Of a DNA stretch of 64,000 nucleotides, positions 36,076-46,262 are shown piece after piece. The number at the start of each line of letters is the position of its first letter. Positions within the stretch are counted from its first letter, which is position 1. The position numbers and the translations under genes are program-made. Origin of the DNA: Paragonimus westermani (taxonomy: Eukaryota > Platyhelminthes > Trematoda > Plagiorchiida > Troglotrematidae). The notes beneath the pieces were generated by a model, which saw nothing but the letters and a program-made list of their open reading frames with translations, did not search any database and was not told the origin of the DNA. The stretch spans positions 373,842-437,841 of the forward strand of contig QNGE01000103.1 of NCBI GenBank assembly GCA_008508345.1. Reading direction: 5' to 3'.

Positions 36076-37315
36076 AAAACTTTGCTTAGCAGGATGATTT
36101 GTGGCCCACTGGGTGATGATGCTCAATTATGCGCCTCCATGAACTGTATTATTCAAATAGATTCATTCATCGTGAAACATCTTATACATCTGTGCAACCA
36201 AGAGTTTGAGGATACGGTTTACGTTACAGAATCCCACTCTCAGGGAGGCAAGTTAACTTTAAAGTTAGCTGAGAATCATGTTCTTCTATCTAACAGCCAT
36301 TTCGAGGTTCTGTTGTCGTGGACAGCTGTGCAGGCACTTTTAACTTTCAATCGAACACTTACTTCAAAACGACTGAACTTTTACGGAACCAATTGTTACG
36401 TTATGTAGAACTACATTTGAGACACACTGCTCTGATACAATCTTACGCTAACAAGGGGTAGGTCGAACGGAAATTTGCGAATTCTGAGCCTGATTAGCTT
36501 GTCAGAAGATGGCATAGGCCACACCACTTTGCGTTTAATCTTAGGAAACCTTGCACACTTCGTGTGGTATTCGACTGCGTAGCAAGATATCGCGCGACGT
36601 CTCTGAACGCTCAGCGATTACGGGAGCCCGGTATCTTCTCACGACTTTTTATGTGCTGTTGAGGTTTAGAATTTATCCGGTTGCAGTTACAGCAGATATT
36701 GAGATGTTTATGAAAATTCGTGTGCCCGAAGGAGATCGTGACACCCTGAAGATATTTAGCGGCTTCAAGGTGACCTTATAAGTGAACCAACAGAATATCG
36801 GATGGCAGTACATCTAATCGGGGCCATCTCGTTCCTTTTTTCTACAAACTAAGCCTTGATAAAAACAGCGGAAATATTTAGGCATATTCGTGAGGACAGC
36901 GTGTGCCAAGCCATCCATGCAGAAATTCACATTGACGATTGTCTGTCCTCCTTGTCAAAGAAATCTTGGGCACTCGGCTTTGTTTACAGTTTAACATCAT
37001 AGCTGTATATAGGAGGATTTTGCTTAACCAGCTGGTTGCCGAACAGCCGTGAAGTGCTTGATAGTTTCGCTGGTTTTGGGCGCACTCTCAGTATGCGAGA
37101 AATACGCAGTAACAGGTTGCCATCTGAACATACGCTGGGTGCATAGTGAGATGTCAAAACGGACCAACTTAGTGTAAGCTTCCAACCACCCGAGAAACCA
37201 GCCATAAGAGAAGGCATCCTCTCTGCCATCTCTAGTTTTTATGACCCACTTGGATTCGCCATCCAATGGTCACCATCAAGGAAGTTATTCTTGCAAGTGC
37301 TGTGTCGTAAAAGAC
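36076..37315 (+). pseudogene. BEL/Pao reverse transcriptase (broken)
   Basis: CGPLGDDAQLCASMNCIIQI at 36109-36168 is the protease-RT linker (a TxLGWxxxGP...N type block). At 36551-36780 come the CGIRLRSKI stretch, LLTTFYVLLRFR and PVAVTADIEMFMKIRVPEGD, which match the Pao fingers/palm with the first catalytic Asp in ADIE. HIDDCLSS near 36928-36950 stands for the YVDDCL catalytic pair. After it, GGFCLTSWLPNSREVLDS, LGA, EKPAIREGILSAISS and FYDPLGFA follow the standard connection region. Several frame changes and stops make it dead. Minus-strand frames here are shadows. Confidence 0.85.
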
Positions 37316-37935
37316 TAAGGTGGAAACGATAGCTCAGAGTGGTAAGACTGGTTAAAATATTTCAAAGAATTTGGTGAAATGCAGGTTTCTAGAAGGATAA
37401 AACCCAAATAAGTTTGTGAAAATTGATTTTGAGCTGCGTGCAATCCGTGACACGTCCAAAGCGGAATACGACACAGTTGCCTACGTCTACTTTTGTGACA
37501 AAAGTGGTGGGTGTTGTTACACATTGCTGTTTTCGAAAACTCGGATGGCGCCTCTCAAATCAATTTTCATTTACTGACTCGAGCTGATTGCTAGGGTACT
37601 TGCTGGTCGTATTTTTCAGAGATAGGCTCGTTTTTTGAACGTTTGTTTCAGAGGCGTGAATTTTTAAGTAGATTCGATTATCATGTTTTATTATATCAAC
37701 AGTCTTGCTACAAGTTTCAGCATTTTCGTTGAAATGAACTGCCACACATTCTTGACTTCTCTGACCCACGACAAGCGACGCATGTACGATCAGGTGGAAA
37801 CATTGCGGATAAAGCACCTGGCGGAGTGGGTAGCGTGCAGTATGTGCAAGAGTGGTTGCGTGGTCCAGCTTTCTCCATGCAACCGACGGATTGGTGGACC
37901 GGTGTATTTAGACACACCAAACGTGTAGAGGGTGT
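37316..37935 (+). pseudogene. BEL/Pao RNase H domain (broken)
   Basis: Readable pieces are VRIDFELRA..DTSKAEYDTVAY, in place of the usual LHHFADASxxGYGAVxY, then GGCCYTLLFSKTRMAPLKSI, LELIARVLAGR, and in the next frame MFYYINSLATSFSIFVEMN, followed by IKHLAEWVACSMCK. These match the KSRLAPLKxxSIPRLEL and VLxYIxNxxxRFxxFVANR blocks and the PAD-type end of the BEL/Pao RNase H. The catalytic Asp of DAS seems changed (DTS). At least three frameshifts or stops interrupt it. Confidence 0.75.
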
Positions 37936-38069
37936 TGAGTGAATGTTGTGAGCAAATCTAATGGATTATTGCCAATTTGTTACAAGTATTCTGAAGGACA
38001 CAAACTGTTGAAAGCCATTGCTTGATTGAATCGGTTCAACTAACTGGATTTCTATGAATGCCAATCATC

Positions 38070-38930
38070 AGAATGGTACAATGAAGGTGGGCCGCTTAGC
38101 AGCTGTTCAGCTACAATCAACCGAAGCAGATTTTGTGCAGCTAATACAGCTAGAAGCTTTTCCTCTTGGAATGCGGATTTTGTCTAACTTGTGAGTTCAA
38201 GACGAGGGGAAGACAATGAATGGGAGCCATCTTTATAAATTGCATCACGTTATAATTGCCAGTCTTCTGCGAGTGGGTAGGAGACAGTTTGCTCCATCTC
38301 TGGAATTCGACTGAATATTCCGCGTCAAATCGTTCAGAACACTCCGAGTGTCAGATACTACTTTCCGTCAATTTGATTTGCAAGAGCAGCATGTTGGGAA
38401 GGCTAATGAGCCCACATCAATTTGGCCACGGTTTTGGATTCCACATGGGGCAGAGGTGGTTAAGAGCCACGGAGGCTGGCGTATCTTTTGCCAACGTCAA
38501 AATTTGGTGGCTGGCTGGCAGTTGATGACCCCACTTCCTTCTGTGAGAACACAACCTGGTTGATATCCCTTTTCGTACGTCGGTTTGAACTATTTCGGTC
38601 CGACCGAATTGAAAAAGGTCGGAAAGTGATATGGCTGCATATTTGCATGCTTGGAGTCTAGGGCATTCCATCAATTCGATCTATCGGAAGAATGGGAACA
38701 TCAACCGACGTTTATTCGGACAATGGCTCAAATCTTGTGGATACCAACAAAGAACTCCAAAGGTTGACTGGGATGCTAGATCAGAATTATGTGAATGAGA
38801 GGCTACAAAATCAAGTATCACGTGACAATTCAGTTCACCATACGCTTGTTACGAAGGCGGAGACTAGGAGAGGCCGAGAAGGTCTATTCGACGAACCATG
38901 AGCGCAGTTTGTGTAGAGCAGACTCCTGAC
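38070..38930 (+). pseudogene. BEL/Pao integrase, zinc-binding and core domains (broken)
   Basis: From about 38100 the frame reads AVQLQSTEADFVQLIQLEAF, LYKLHHVIIASLLRVGRRQF and, from 38348, DTTFRQFDLQEQHVGKANEP, RFWIPHGAEVVKS, then LVAGWQLMTPLPSVRTQPG. These are the HHCC-type zinc-binding stretch and the QxMAPLPxxR linker; most His and Cys ligands are lost. After a shift come the YVGLNYFGPTELKK stretch, YGCIFACLESRAFHQFDLSE, then TDVYSDNGSNLVDTNKELQR, where YSDNGSN carries the second catalytic Asp. The element's integrase would insert cDNA. Frameshifts near 38.57 and 38.69 kb disable it. Confidence 0.8.
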
Positions 38931-39400
38931 GATGAGACTCTGTTGAGGTTACTGGTTGAGATAGAGCGAACTTTCAACATTTGCCCAAAAGCACCGTTGC
39001 TGTCTTACGACAGTTATTCTGCTCCTTTGTCGCCGAATGACGTTACTCCCTAGAGGCAATTTCGGACTGAGATTTCTGGAGATGCTCACCAAAAGATATA
39101 CTGCACGATGGAAACAGGCCAATTGCCTAAGTTCAGTGCATTGGAAAAGATGGATGGGAGAATATTTTTCCACCCTCCAAGCTCGGCGAAATCGACTGAA
39201 TCAAGAAAGTAACTTTCAGAGAGGCATGCTGGTGACAGCCGATGTAAATCTGAGGAAACATTGGTCCATTGACTTGATTGTGCGATGTTTCACGGATTCG
39301 GATGGATTACTCCTTACTGTCTATGTGAAGACCAAACCGAGGATTTTAAAACGCGTTGCTTATGCCTTGTAGAGGGTATTGTGAATGAACTGTTCAATAA
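38870..39400 (+). pseudogene. BEL/Pao integrase end and DUF5641-type C-terminus (broken)
   Basis: ERPRRSIRRTMSAVCVEQT..DDETLLRLLVEIERTFN corresponds to the W(E)RLVRSxR...LxTLLxExExxxNxRPL region. SPNDVTP and, from 39037, TLLPRGNFGL, RYTARWKQANCLSSVHWKRW, MGEYFSTLQARRNRLNQE and FQRGMLVTADVNLRKHW match the DUF5641-type block that ends BEL/Pao polyproteins. A stop near 39049 and another at 39370 bracket the best segment. Minus-strand frames over it are shadows. Confidence 0.8.
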
Positions 39401-39766
39401 CGGCAACGATGCCGGTTAGTGCGTATTTCACGTGAGTCGTCTATCACCACTGCGAGTTGAGCCATCAAACGCTATTCCCGGAGCGGCTGCTAGGCGTTTC
39501 GACCAGGTCGGAGGTGCAGAGTGGGAGTCATGGAGAACAGTTTTCATCTGCGACACCTCCAACGTTGATCAAGCCAAAGATTAAGATAGGGGGCATAGAG
39601 ATCTTCATTCATCTTAGAGAGAGTTTCTGGTGCACAGCAGCTATCTGCATTAAATTTAAAAAAAGATGTTTGGTGTAAAAAATACAAGCAGTCTAACAGT
39701 AGTTGAGCTAGACCGTACCAATGTCACTCACAGGCGCAAAAAATCGGGAAGAATTTTAGCGGACAG

Positions 39767-40100
39767 TGTGTCGCACTGTTGCCGAATCTGATGCCCAAGA
39801 TTCCTGCTCCGTTGTGTATAACTCCTTCTCAATTTTGCAACTTAACCATACCTACTCTTTCGTATATATTGTTTTACTCGTTTGGAGGTTACCGTGCAAC
39901 CTATTTGCTTTTATTGGTGAGTAGTATTGAGTTGGGTTTCCCATACAAATTGAACATCACCTAAAATTGGTCTCAGCTGTCACATTCCCATAGACATTCC
40001 TGTAGACCCGTTTCGAAAAGTAGTATTAGACTGGAGCTTTGTTTTTGGATGAGCTGATCACTAGTGTATATCCTTGCCACGGCCTGGAATAGAATTCTGG
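39767..40100 (+). repeat. 3' long terminal repeat of the BEL/Pao element
   Basis: It starts TGTGTCGCACTGTTGCC and shares at least four ordered blocks with 33736-34190. The right boundary is unclear because similarity to the 11.4-11.97 kb repeat continues without a break to about 40440. So the LTR may be about 330 bp, or about 670 bp with the downstream hammerhead block included. It lies some 370 bases after the last recognisable coding sequence. Confidence 0.65.
40010..40092 (-). ncRNA. Degenerate hammerhead motif inside the 3' LTR (type B, antisense to the element)
   Basis: Minus strand: GCCGTGGCAAGGATATACAC, TAG, TGATCA (for CTGANGA), GCTC opening helix II, CAAAGCTCCAGTC (for GAAACTCGAGTC), TAATAC, and the signature TACTTTTCGAAACGG. 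It is collinear with the plus-strand core at 11795-11875, only inverted, and with the minus core at 11590-11665. Several core bases have changed, so it is inactive. Confidence 0.45.
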
Positions 40101-40297
40101 AAACCAAGAGATAACCGTGTTTATCACAATGTCAGTGAATTCAGGAGAGTTAATGCCTCTCCTGTCGAGGCGATCTGGCAATCACAGCGTTATTCACTGG
40201 CGAACCTGGCTGATGATTCAGTACTACCCAATGTAAGGTCGATGCCGCAGTGGTCAACAATGATGCCTAATGAAAACGTGGTCTGAGTTCTAGTCCC
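40101..40297 (+). repeat. Continuation of the LTR-adjacent dispersed repeat
   Basis: Lies between the antisense and sense hammerhead motifs. It matches 11670-11795 in order (GAGATAACCGTGTTTATCAC against GAGGCAACCATTTTGACCAC), though the spacing differs by tens of bases. No coding potential is seen. Confidence 0.45.
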
Positions 40298-40385
40298 AGT
40301 AATGACAGAGATATTTACTACTGAAGAGCCCCAGCAAAAGCGAAACTCGAGTCTGGTGTAGTCTTACTCAACACCACTCGATTCT
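40298..40385 (+). ncRNA. Hammerhead ribozyme motif (type B), best-preserved copy
   Basis: TTTACTA (40314-40320), CTGAAGA (40321-40327, fits CTGANGA), helix II region opening GCCCC and closing AAAGC, GAA (40342-40344), ACTCGAGT (40345-40352), C (40353, cleavage base), TGGTGTA. Helix I pairs TTTACTA with TGGTGTA through A-T, T-G, C-G, A-T and T-G. Helix III is a self-complementary octamer that can form only a tiny hairpin in one molecule, but eight pairs between two molecules. That fits the minimal, dimer-type hammerheads described from PLEs. All invariant core bases appear present; helix II is weakened. Confidence 0.6.
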
Positions 40386-40439
40386 CTAGTCGTCTGCACT
40401 CGCATTATGTGGTTCTCAACACAGAAGTGAAAATAAGAC

Positions 40440-43400
40440 ATATTCCAGGCACTTGTAGGAAGCAGAGATGCATGAAGCATGTGTTAGAATCACCTGAAGC
40501 AAAACAGGAGTCCAGTCCAAACATGTGAATCAAAAGTGACGCGCCAGAACACATCCATTTGTTTATATCAGAACATCGTTTCAAGGTTCAGAGAGCAAAT
40601 GCAACTTTCCGAGCTTTGGAGTTATCTTTTTATGTTCATAGTAGTTGTTTTCGAGTCTTGTTGATTGAAAAATTGCGAGAAGCTCATTGCTTTTGGTGTC
40701 GACCGCATTGTATGACGTCTGATAATGACATCGTTAGTGTCGACCGGTTGATTGCGGATATTCCCTTGCTGCAGGCAAAAACTACGAGGCTTTTGTAAAT
40801 TTTTCATGTGAAATCGGAATTGTCATACACTATAAGCAACTCAACCACGTAGATGTCTGTATTCAAATAAGATACTGTTTGATCAAGGAGATCAGTGCAA
40901 TCAGACACTAAGCCGTTCATCTTAAACGGGTTCATTCATGCAAATGCATTGTTTGCAGTCATGTAGCCTGACAGTTACTGCAGACTTGCTTTCAGAAGAC
41001 ACATTGAAAAGAAATCAGCCCTCAATTACGTTGTCTTTTAGTTAGGAATGCACAGTTTCGTTCGCTCGATCAGCAAACTGATCTCAGAAGGTTCCGCGGT
41101 ACAGTCTGTTTCGTTTGTTTCGGTAGGGATACAAACATGGACATTACGAAATGGCAAAAGGCCAAAAGCTGTCGCTGTGATTGTACCATGCCAAATCGTG
41201 CACTCTCCTGATATGCGCCTTCTGCCTAGGCGGAAAATGATCGTTCTTACCAACTGAAAATTGCGCGTGCACTTTGTGACTGTGATTACACGGAGTTTAC
41301 TTTTTGTAAAAACAAACAGCCAATTCGGAACATGTAATTATTAACTTAACCCATGTTAGACGGAACATTCCAAATATGCTGCCAATCTGACTCCTCTCTA
41401 TCGTCAAAATATAACAAGGATTATTCGGATATTTATATTGAGCTCTGTAAAACATGATAGACGGCAAAGTGAACTTGGAGGAAATGTACATAATTTCTGT
41501 CTTCCATTAAGCCACGGTCACCAGTGTTTTTCTGTCTGGTATGTATCTACCAGTCAAAGTCCTCCCCTATCTTTTGCCATCTGCATTGTCCTACGGGTTC
41601 CGTTGGGACGAAAGTAGACGATAAACAACGTAACTCATATCTTCTGTTAATCTTGTTAATCTTGTAGCCAAGAGTAATTGGACAAACACATCAGATGGAT
41701 GGCAACCACCATGGTTGTACGTTTTCGGATAACTTTGATCAACCAGCATCCACCATTTCTGATGCCGTACGTACTTCAGCCCAACATTTGTCCAGTAAAT
41801 ATTAAACAGGTTTAGTCAAACTTGAACAAATCGAGTGCCGGTTACTTTGAGTGAAATTAATATCACTATGTTGTGTTAATTTTCTTTCTAAGAGTCAAAT
41901 AATGCTTGTGATATGTATAATTACTTACAGGCGATGGCAACCCCGCACCTGCAAACTCATGATATTCAGAACGTCAATCCAGATAAATCTGTACACTTTC
42001 TACGTAAGACTCCCATCAGGGTGTGTCATCCAATCTGGCCACACCTGGAAAATCGTCGAAGACTCAGGACTCAGTTAGCTGTAAGCTAAATGAGAAACAG
42101 GGCCACCAAAGGATTGTAAAAAACGACATGCATATGCACAGAAAGTCTTCCAACAAGTCACAGGTAACCAGTTAAGAACAAAAGAGAGGCAATTACATAG
42201 TTCAGTACTTGATAAGAGAATGTCAAATCGGACATGTGAGGGAGAGCAAGAGATTCAGAGAAACCAATCGAAGTTGGTAATCACTAAATATTCAAGTGCA
42301 CATAGGGCCTAGCGCCACTATTTAGATCAAGGTTTCAAGCATTTTGGTGAAGAATATTCTGGATTCGTGTGTGCAAACCTGAATTTCAAGCAGTTGGAGG
42401 CTTAAACGTGATCCGTCCAACTTGTCAGTAAATACTCCAGAAATGCACATGTTTTCGGTTGAAAACGGTTAGACATAGCCAGAAGAACGAGTTGTCCATG
42501 AAGATGGCCAATTCCTGATCCGTCACACAATTTTCTAACTAGGTGTAAGCAGCCAACAGCCTAACCGCAAATATACTAAATGCCTGTGCAACATAGAGAA
42601 ACCGCAAATACGAAATCTGTACTTTTGTCAAAATCCCGGATTGTTTTCACAATGCGGTCTAACACTAAGTCCTAGATAATGACAAACAGGTTCATTATGG
42701 TTCCGGGATTGATTAGTGATGTTGAGCATGTTGATTGCTGGCTCGATAAAATGCGATTCAACGAAGACGCAGATGTTGCAAAACGAATAGATCAATCAAT
42801 GTGATAGCTCACACTGAGGACTGCTAATGAAAACGCTGAAATTGTGTAACTGCAGGGAAGTTCGTTTAACAATTTCCAATCTAAATCGAAGCATTTTTAT
42901 TATGTCCGTTGGCCGAATCCAGAAGATTACTGAGGGCAGTGGAACTAGCATATTGTGTTGGAGTTCAGCTATGGAACAATACGGGTTGTTCTTGTTAGAC
43001 GACCGCTTTGAAATCAATGCACTGGAGTGCTTTGTTTTTTAAACTCAGTGGCTGGGGAAATACGTTTCTCCAGGTTGTCATCTAAAATCACTGAAACAAT
43101 ACAGAATCGTAAACAGAACTATTTGTTCCACACGTGTGCAGATTTACACAGCATCTCTGCTACTGGAAGTTAGCAGAAATTTGGTAAAGTTTTACTGAAG
43201 ATTTTCTTAGTTTCTCCAATTTAACTTATGACTGATGCAAAGGCTTACTGGAAGGATAGTCTTATTAGAAAAGATTTAAAGTGGTAAGATCATACTTCAT
43301 TAACTGGATTTAACTTGTTAATCGTCACCGCTCCCATACACAAACATTACCGTATCTTCATTTACCGTAAGCCTGTCACCTGACTTCTTGGTAAGGTTGA

Positions 43401-43900
43401 ACTTGTGAACAAAATTCCTGGTATACGAGCTTGATGACGTTGGACTGGATTGGTGTGTGCAACAGTCTGTAAATAAACGCAACAAATATTGAAGTCATAT
43501 GTATCCAAAAATATTTGACCTAAATATTGTTGTGTGTTGATTGTCCGGTTGGAGTAATGGGCCTTGTTCAGGTGGACAATGAACATGCGTAGTTTTATGT
43601 GCATAGCAAGATCAGTCACAGGAAAAACCGGCGAAAACAAATCTATCATATTCCCGTTTGGGCCGAATCTAAACACCAGAAAATGGAGATAACCAAGGCA
43701 TTTCGCCAACTACACAAACTGTAGAGGCACACATGTATCACACAAATCTGGCTGAATGACAGAGTTTGGAAAATATAACAAACGGTGTATTATTTTATTA
43801 TTGATAGACACCAAGGGATTTCCGATGATATAAGTTAAACTTAAATCACGAGTGATCGTAACTTTATCGTTGTCGTCGATATTTTGGCCGATTCCTTTTT
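40440..43900. other. No recognisable gene
   Basis: Short frames only (the longest is 115 codons, 43362-43709 minus), without a recognisable motif. The paired plus/minus frames at 41038-41257 and 40559-40807 are mirror shadows. Nothing structural was seen. Confidence 0.4.
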
Positions 43901-43911
43901 GGAAAAAAAAG

Positions 43912-43975
43912 AGACGTACACTATAGCCAAGCTCCAACAATGGTGAAACTCGAGTATAACGCTTCTGTTTGTGAG
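43912..43975 (+). ncRNA. Hammerhead ribozyme motif (type B), degenerate core
   Basis: GTACACTATAGCCA, AGCTCCAACAATGGT, GAAACTCGAGTATAA, CGCTTCTG. The GAAAC and ACTCGAGT parts are intact. The CTGANGA core has become TATAGCCA and the cleavage base is A. It follows the family order exactly. Confidence 0.45.
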
Positions 43976-44283
43976 GGACTGACTATAAAGTCTATGGGAA
44001 CGTAAAATTTGGAATCCGTTGTAAATGATGCTCAGTTCTTGTTAACCAAAATTATCTGCGACTTATCTATAACCGGGATGTCTCCCACCAAGTTCAGTGA
44101 ATTCTATGATTTCAAGTTGGACAGTAATGTTCATCATGGGGTCCTCGATTAGGGGCAACAGGACGATTACTGTGTTCGATCTAGGGACGATCAGACGACC
44201 TCAGAGTTACTCACAAATGAACGTGGCCGTGTAAGGCGAATGATGCTGTGGTCGGCGTGGTATAGCCGGACTTTCGATTCCTC

Positions 44284-44355
44284 TCGTGGCAATATGTGTT
44301 AATGGTGAGCTATAGCCTGAGTGAATCTCGAACTCTGCTTCTCCTTGAAAGAAGT
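44284..44355 (+). ncRNA. Hammerhead ribozyme motif (type B), degenerate
   Basis: CGTGGCAATATGTGTTA, ATGGTGA (for CTGANGA), GCTATAGCCTGAGT as helix II region, GAATCTCGAACTC (for GAAACTCGAGTC), TGCTTCTCCTTGAAAG. The flanking CGTGGCAA and the downstream TTCTCCTTGAAAG match the family signature. It lies about 375 bases after the copy at 43.92 kb in the same orientation, which suggests a partial tandem array. Confidence 0.45.
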
Positions 44356-46195
44356 TGACTGGCAAATATATGAAGATGCAACATTTGCGAACAATTGTGA
44401 GCCGTGTTCACCTCACACAATATGTGATTACGATTGGCAGCTGTTTTACCAATGAAGAATAATTTCCAGTCAGCCCCGTTGCCATATAATACGCAGGAAT
44501 CGAGCATTGTTCTTGTTGGATCTAGTCGATAGTGCATATTTTCCCAGCTGTCGGGCCACACACTTCGACACAGGTACGCATGGAGTACCTATGGTGACAA
44601 GCTCGTCATTATCCTCACAATAGACATGACAGAGTTATCACATGTCAAGTCCTAAATAAATTCGTTTATTTTCTGGTTGCTTAAAAGCGTTGAAAGAAAG
44701 CAAACCATGGTAGTGAAAAGAATATACACTAATGGCGAACACAAACAAGAACGAAACTTGATTCTGACACTTTCTTTGCCAGGTCTATCTGAATGGAAAC
44801 TCTGTGATCAAATGTGATTTTTGTTCAAACTGTGTCAACCAAAATTCCCGACCAATTATCAACATTAAGTCGTGAATTTTAAACATATTCTTAGGGTTAC
44901 GATATACTTAGTAGTGGCAAACTGTGCTCAGGCTTGACAGCTTAAATATCAACAAAGGTTGGAACTCATCTGAGTATAACAGCTACATGAATAAGAGAAA
45001 GGCAACATTTTTTCAGTTGTTAGCAGGGGATAACAAAGGATGATTCTGATTGTGTCACGTGACTTGTTCCAACAACTGAGGCTGTGCACCTAAGTCGATG
45101 AATTCGCCATTTCCATGACCCTTTTGAAGGTCGTTATGAACAGACAAGTGAATGGAGCAAAGCGTGAGCTTGTATCACTTGCGGCTTTGTACTCATGCCA
45201 TATCCACTCAATAGAAAACGATCTTGTCCATCACATCTCATTGCGGACTCACTGTCGGTGGGTGAGTAGGCAGGCTTTTCTACCCTTCGTTCAACTTGTG
45301 CTTAAGAATCACCAAGCGTGAAAACCAATCTCAGCCCTGACCCTCGTAATCGTGTACATTGTCATCACGTTTTGTGCACTACAAATTATATGTAACCGAC
45401 CGAAATTCGACCAGTTGTGCTTGTAAGTTATGTGATGGTTTGTAGTCGGCTTTAACTGCTCCCTCATTTACTGGGTCCGTAGAAGCGGGTTAAAATTGAA
45501 GTTTGAAAATCAACCATGCAGGACATTCAGACTGGTTGTGTCATTTACACTTTTGGTCAAAAAATCTGCGGATGATCATAGGCTGGCTCCGAATCGCTTA
45601 TCATTTTAAATCTGGACTATCTGCAACAGACTTGTCAGGTCGTCCTTGAACAATGTAATTACTCGAATTGGTGGTTTTCCCATCGGATCTCGGCAAGTCA
45701 TCAGTCATCCTTATACGTGGACCAACATCAACAGACTTTAGTAATGGTCCAACCCATTAATTCTCAACCTCACAGTGACCAAGACAACCAGCACATTCAT
45801 ACAAGTTAATCAGGTCCTGGTAACTTATGTGGTTATGCAAGAAACTGAGCAATATTTTGTATAAGACATCACGAACAAAATTTCGTGCTCACAATAAAAC
45901 CTCCAATTAATGATTGCACTATGGAATGCACTTATAAGCACAATCTTTACAATCCGTAACACGAAGTTATTATCGGATAGTCTTCTCCTGATGTGCCTTA
46001 TCACCTCCAGCTTCTTGTCTAGAGGGTAACATTGACGAACTGATGAACAGACCCCTCCTGTCATCCACCACCTCACTACTCGCATATTCAAGTCCCATTT
46101 TGCACCCTCCTCTCCTTCTTCTTCTTCCAATCTTGATCCACAGTCCACCTGACATTTAACGGTACAGACGATGTTTAGCTCCCAAAATTCCGTTT
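44356..46195. other. No recognisable gene
   Basis: Open frames of 60-107 codons on both strands with no known motif. The Glu/Gly-rich start of the minus frame at 45825-46148 reflects a TCC/TTC-rich tract near 46105-46135. Confidence 0.4.
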
Positions 46196-46262
46196 CTCTC
46201 TTTTAGCTTACAAGGCGTTTGCCTCATCAGGACGAGTCCGAACGGTCGTTTAGTGGGAGATA
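46196..46262 (-). ncRNA. Possible PLE-tail / hammerhead-like fragment
   Basis: Minus strand GGACTCGTC, CTGATGA (complement of 46224-46230) and a perfect 3-bp helix II with an AAAC loop (GGC-AAAC-GCC). The required GAAA is replaced by TTGTAAG. The half core is textbook, the other half is missing. It is probably an eroded PLE 3' tail, but it could be chance. Confidence 0.3.

Larger units (their letters stand above)
33736..40100 (+). mobile_element. BEL/Pao LTR retrotransposon, near full length, inactivated
   Basis: Direct repeats flank a Gag-Pol region with every domain in BEL/Pao order: gag, CCHC knuckle, DUF1758-type aspartic protease, reverse transcriptase, RNase H, integrase, then a DUF5641-type C-terminus. 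Integrase follows RNase H, as in BEL/Pao and Gypsy, while the protease/RT wording and the DUF5641-type end exclude Gypsy and Copia. Frames change repeatedly and many stops intervene. The two terminal repeats differ by many substitutions and at least one large indel, so the insertion is old. Confidence 0.85.

Noticed and set aside
36984..37266. Minus-strand frames of about 80 codons over the BEL/Pao connection region
   Set aside because: They are shadows: the plus strand reads a clear RT connection domain here.
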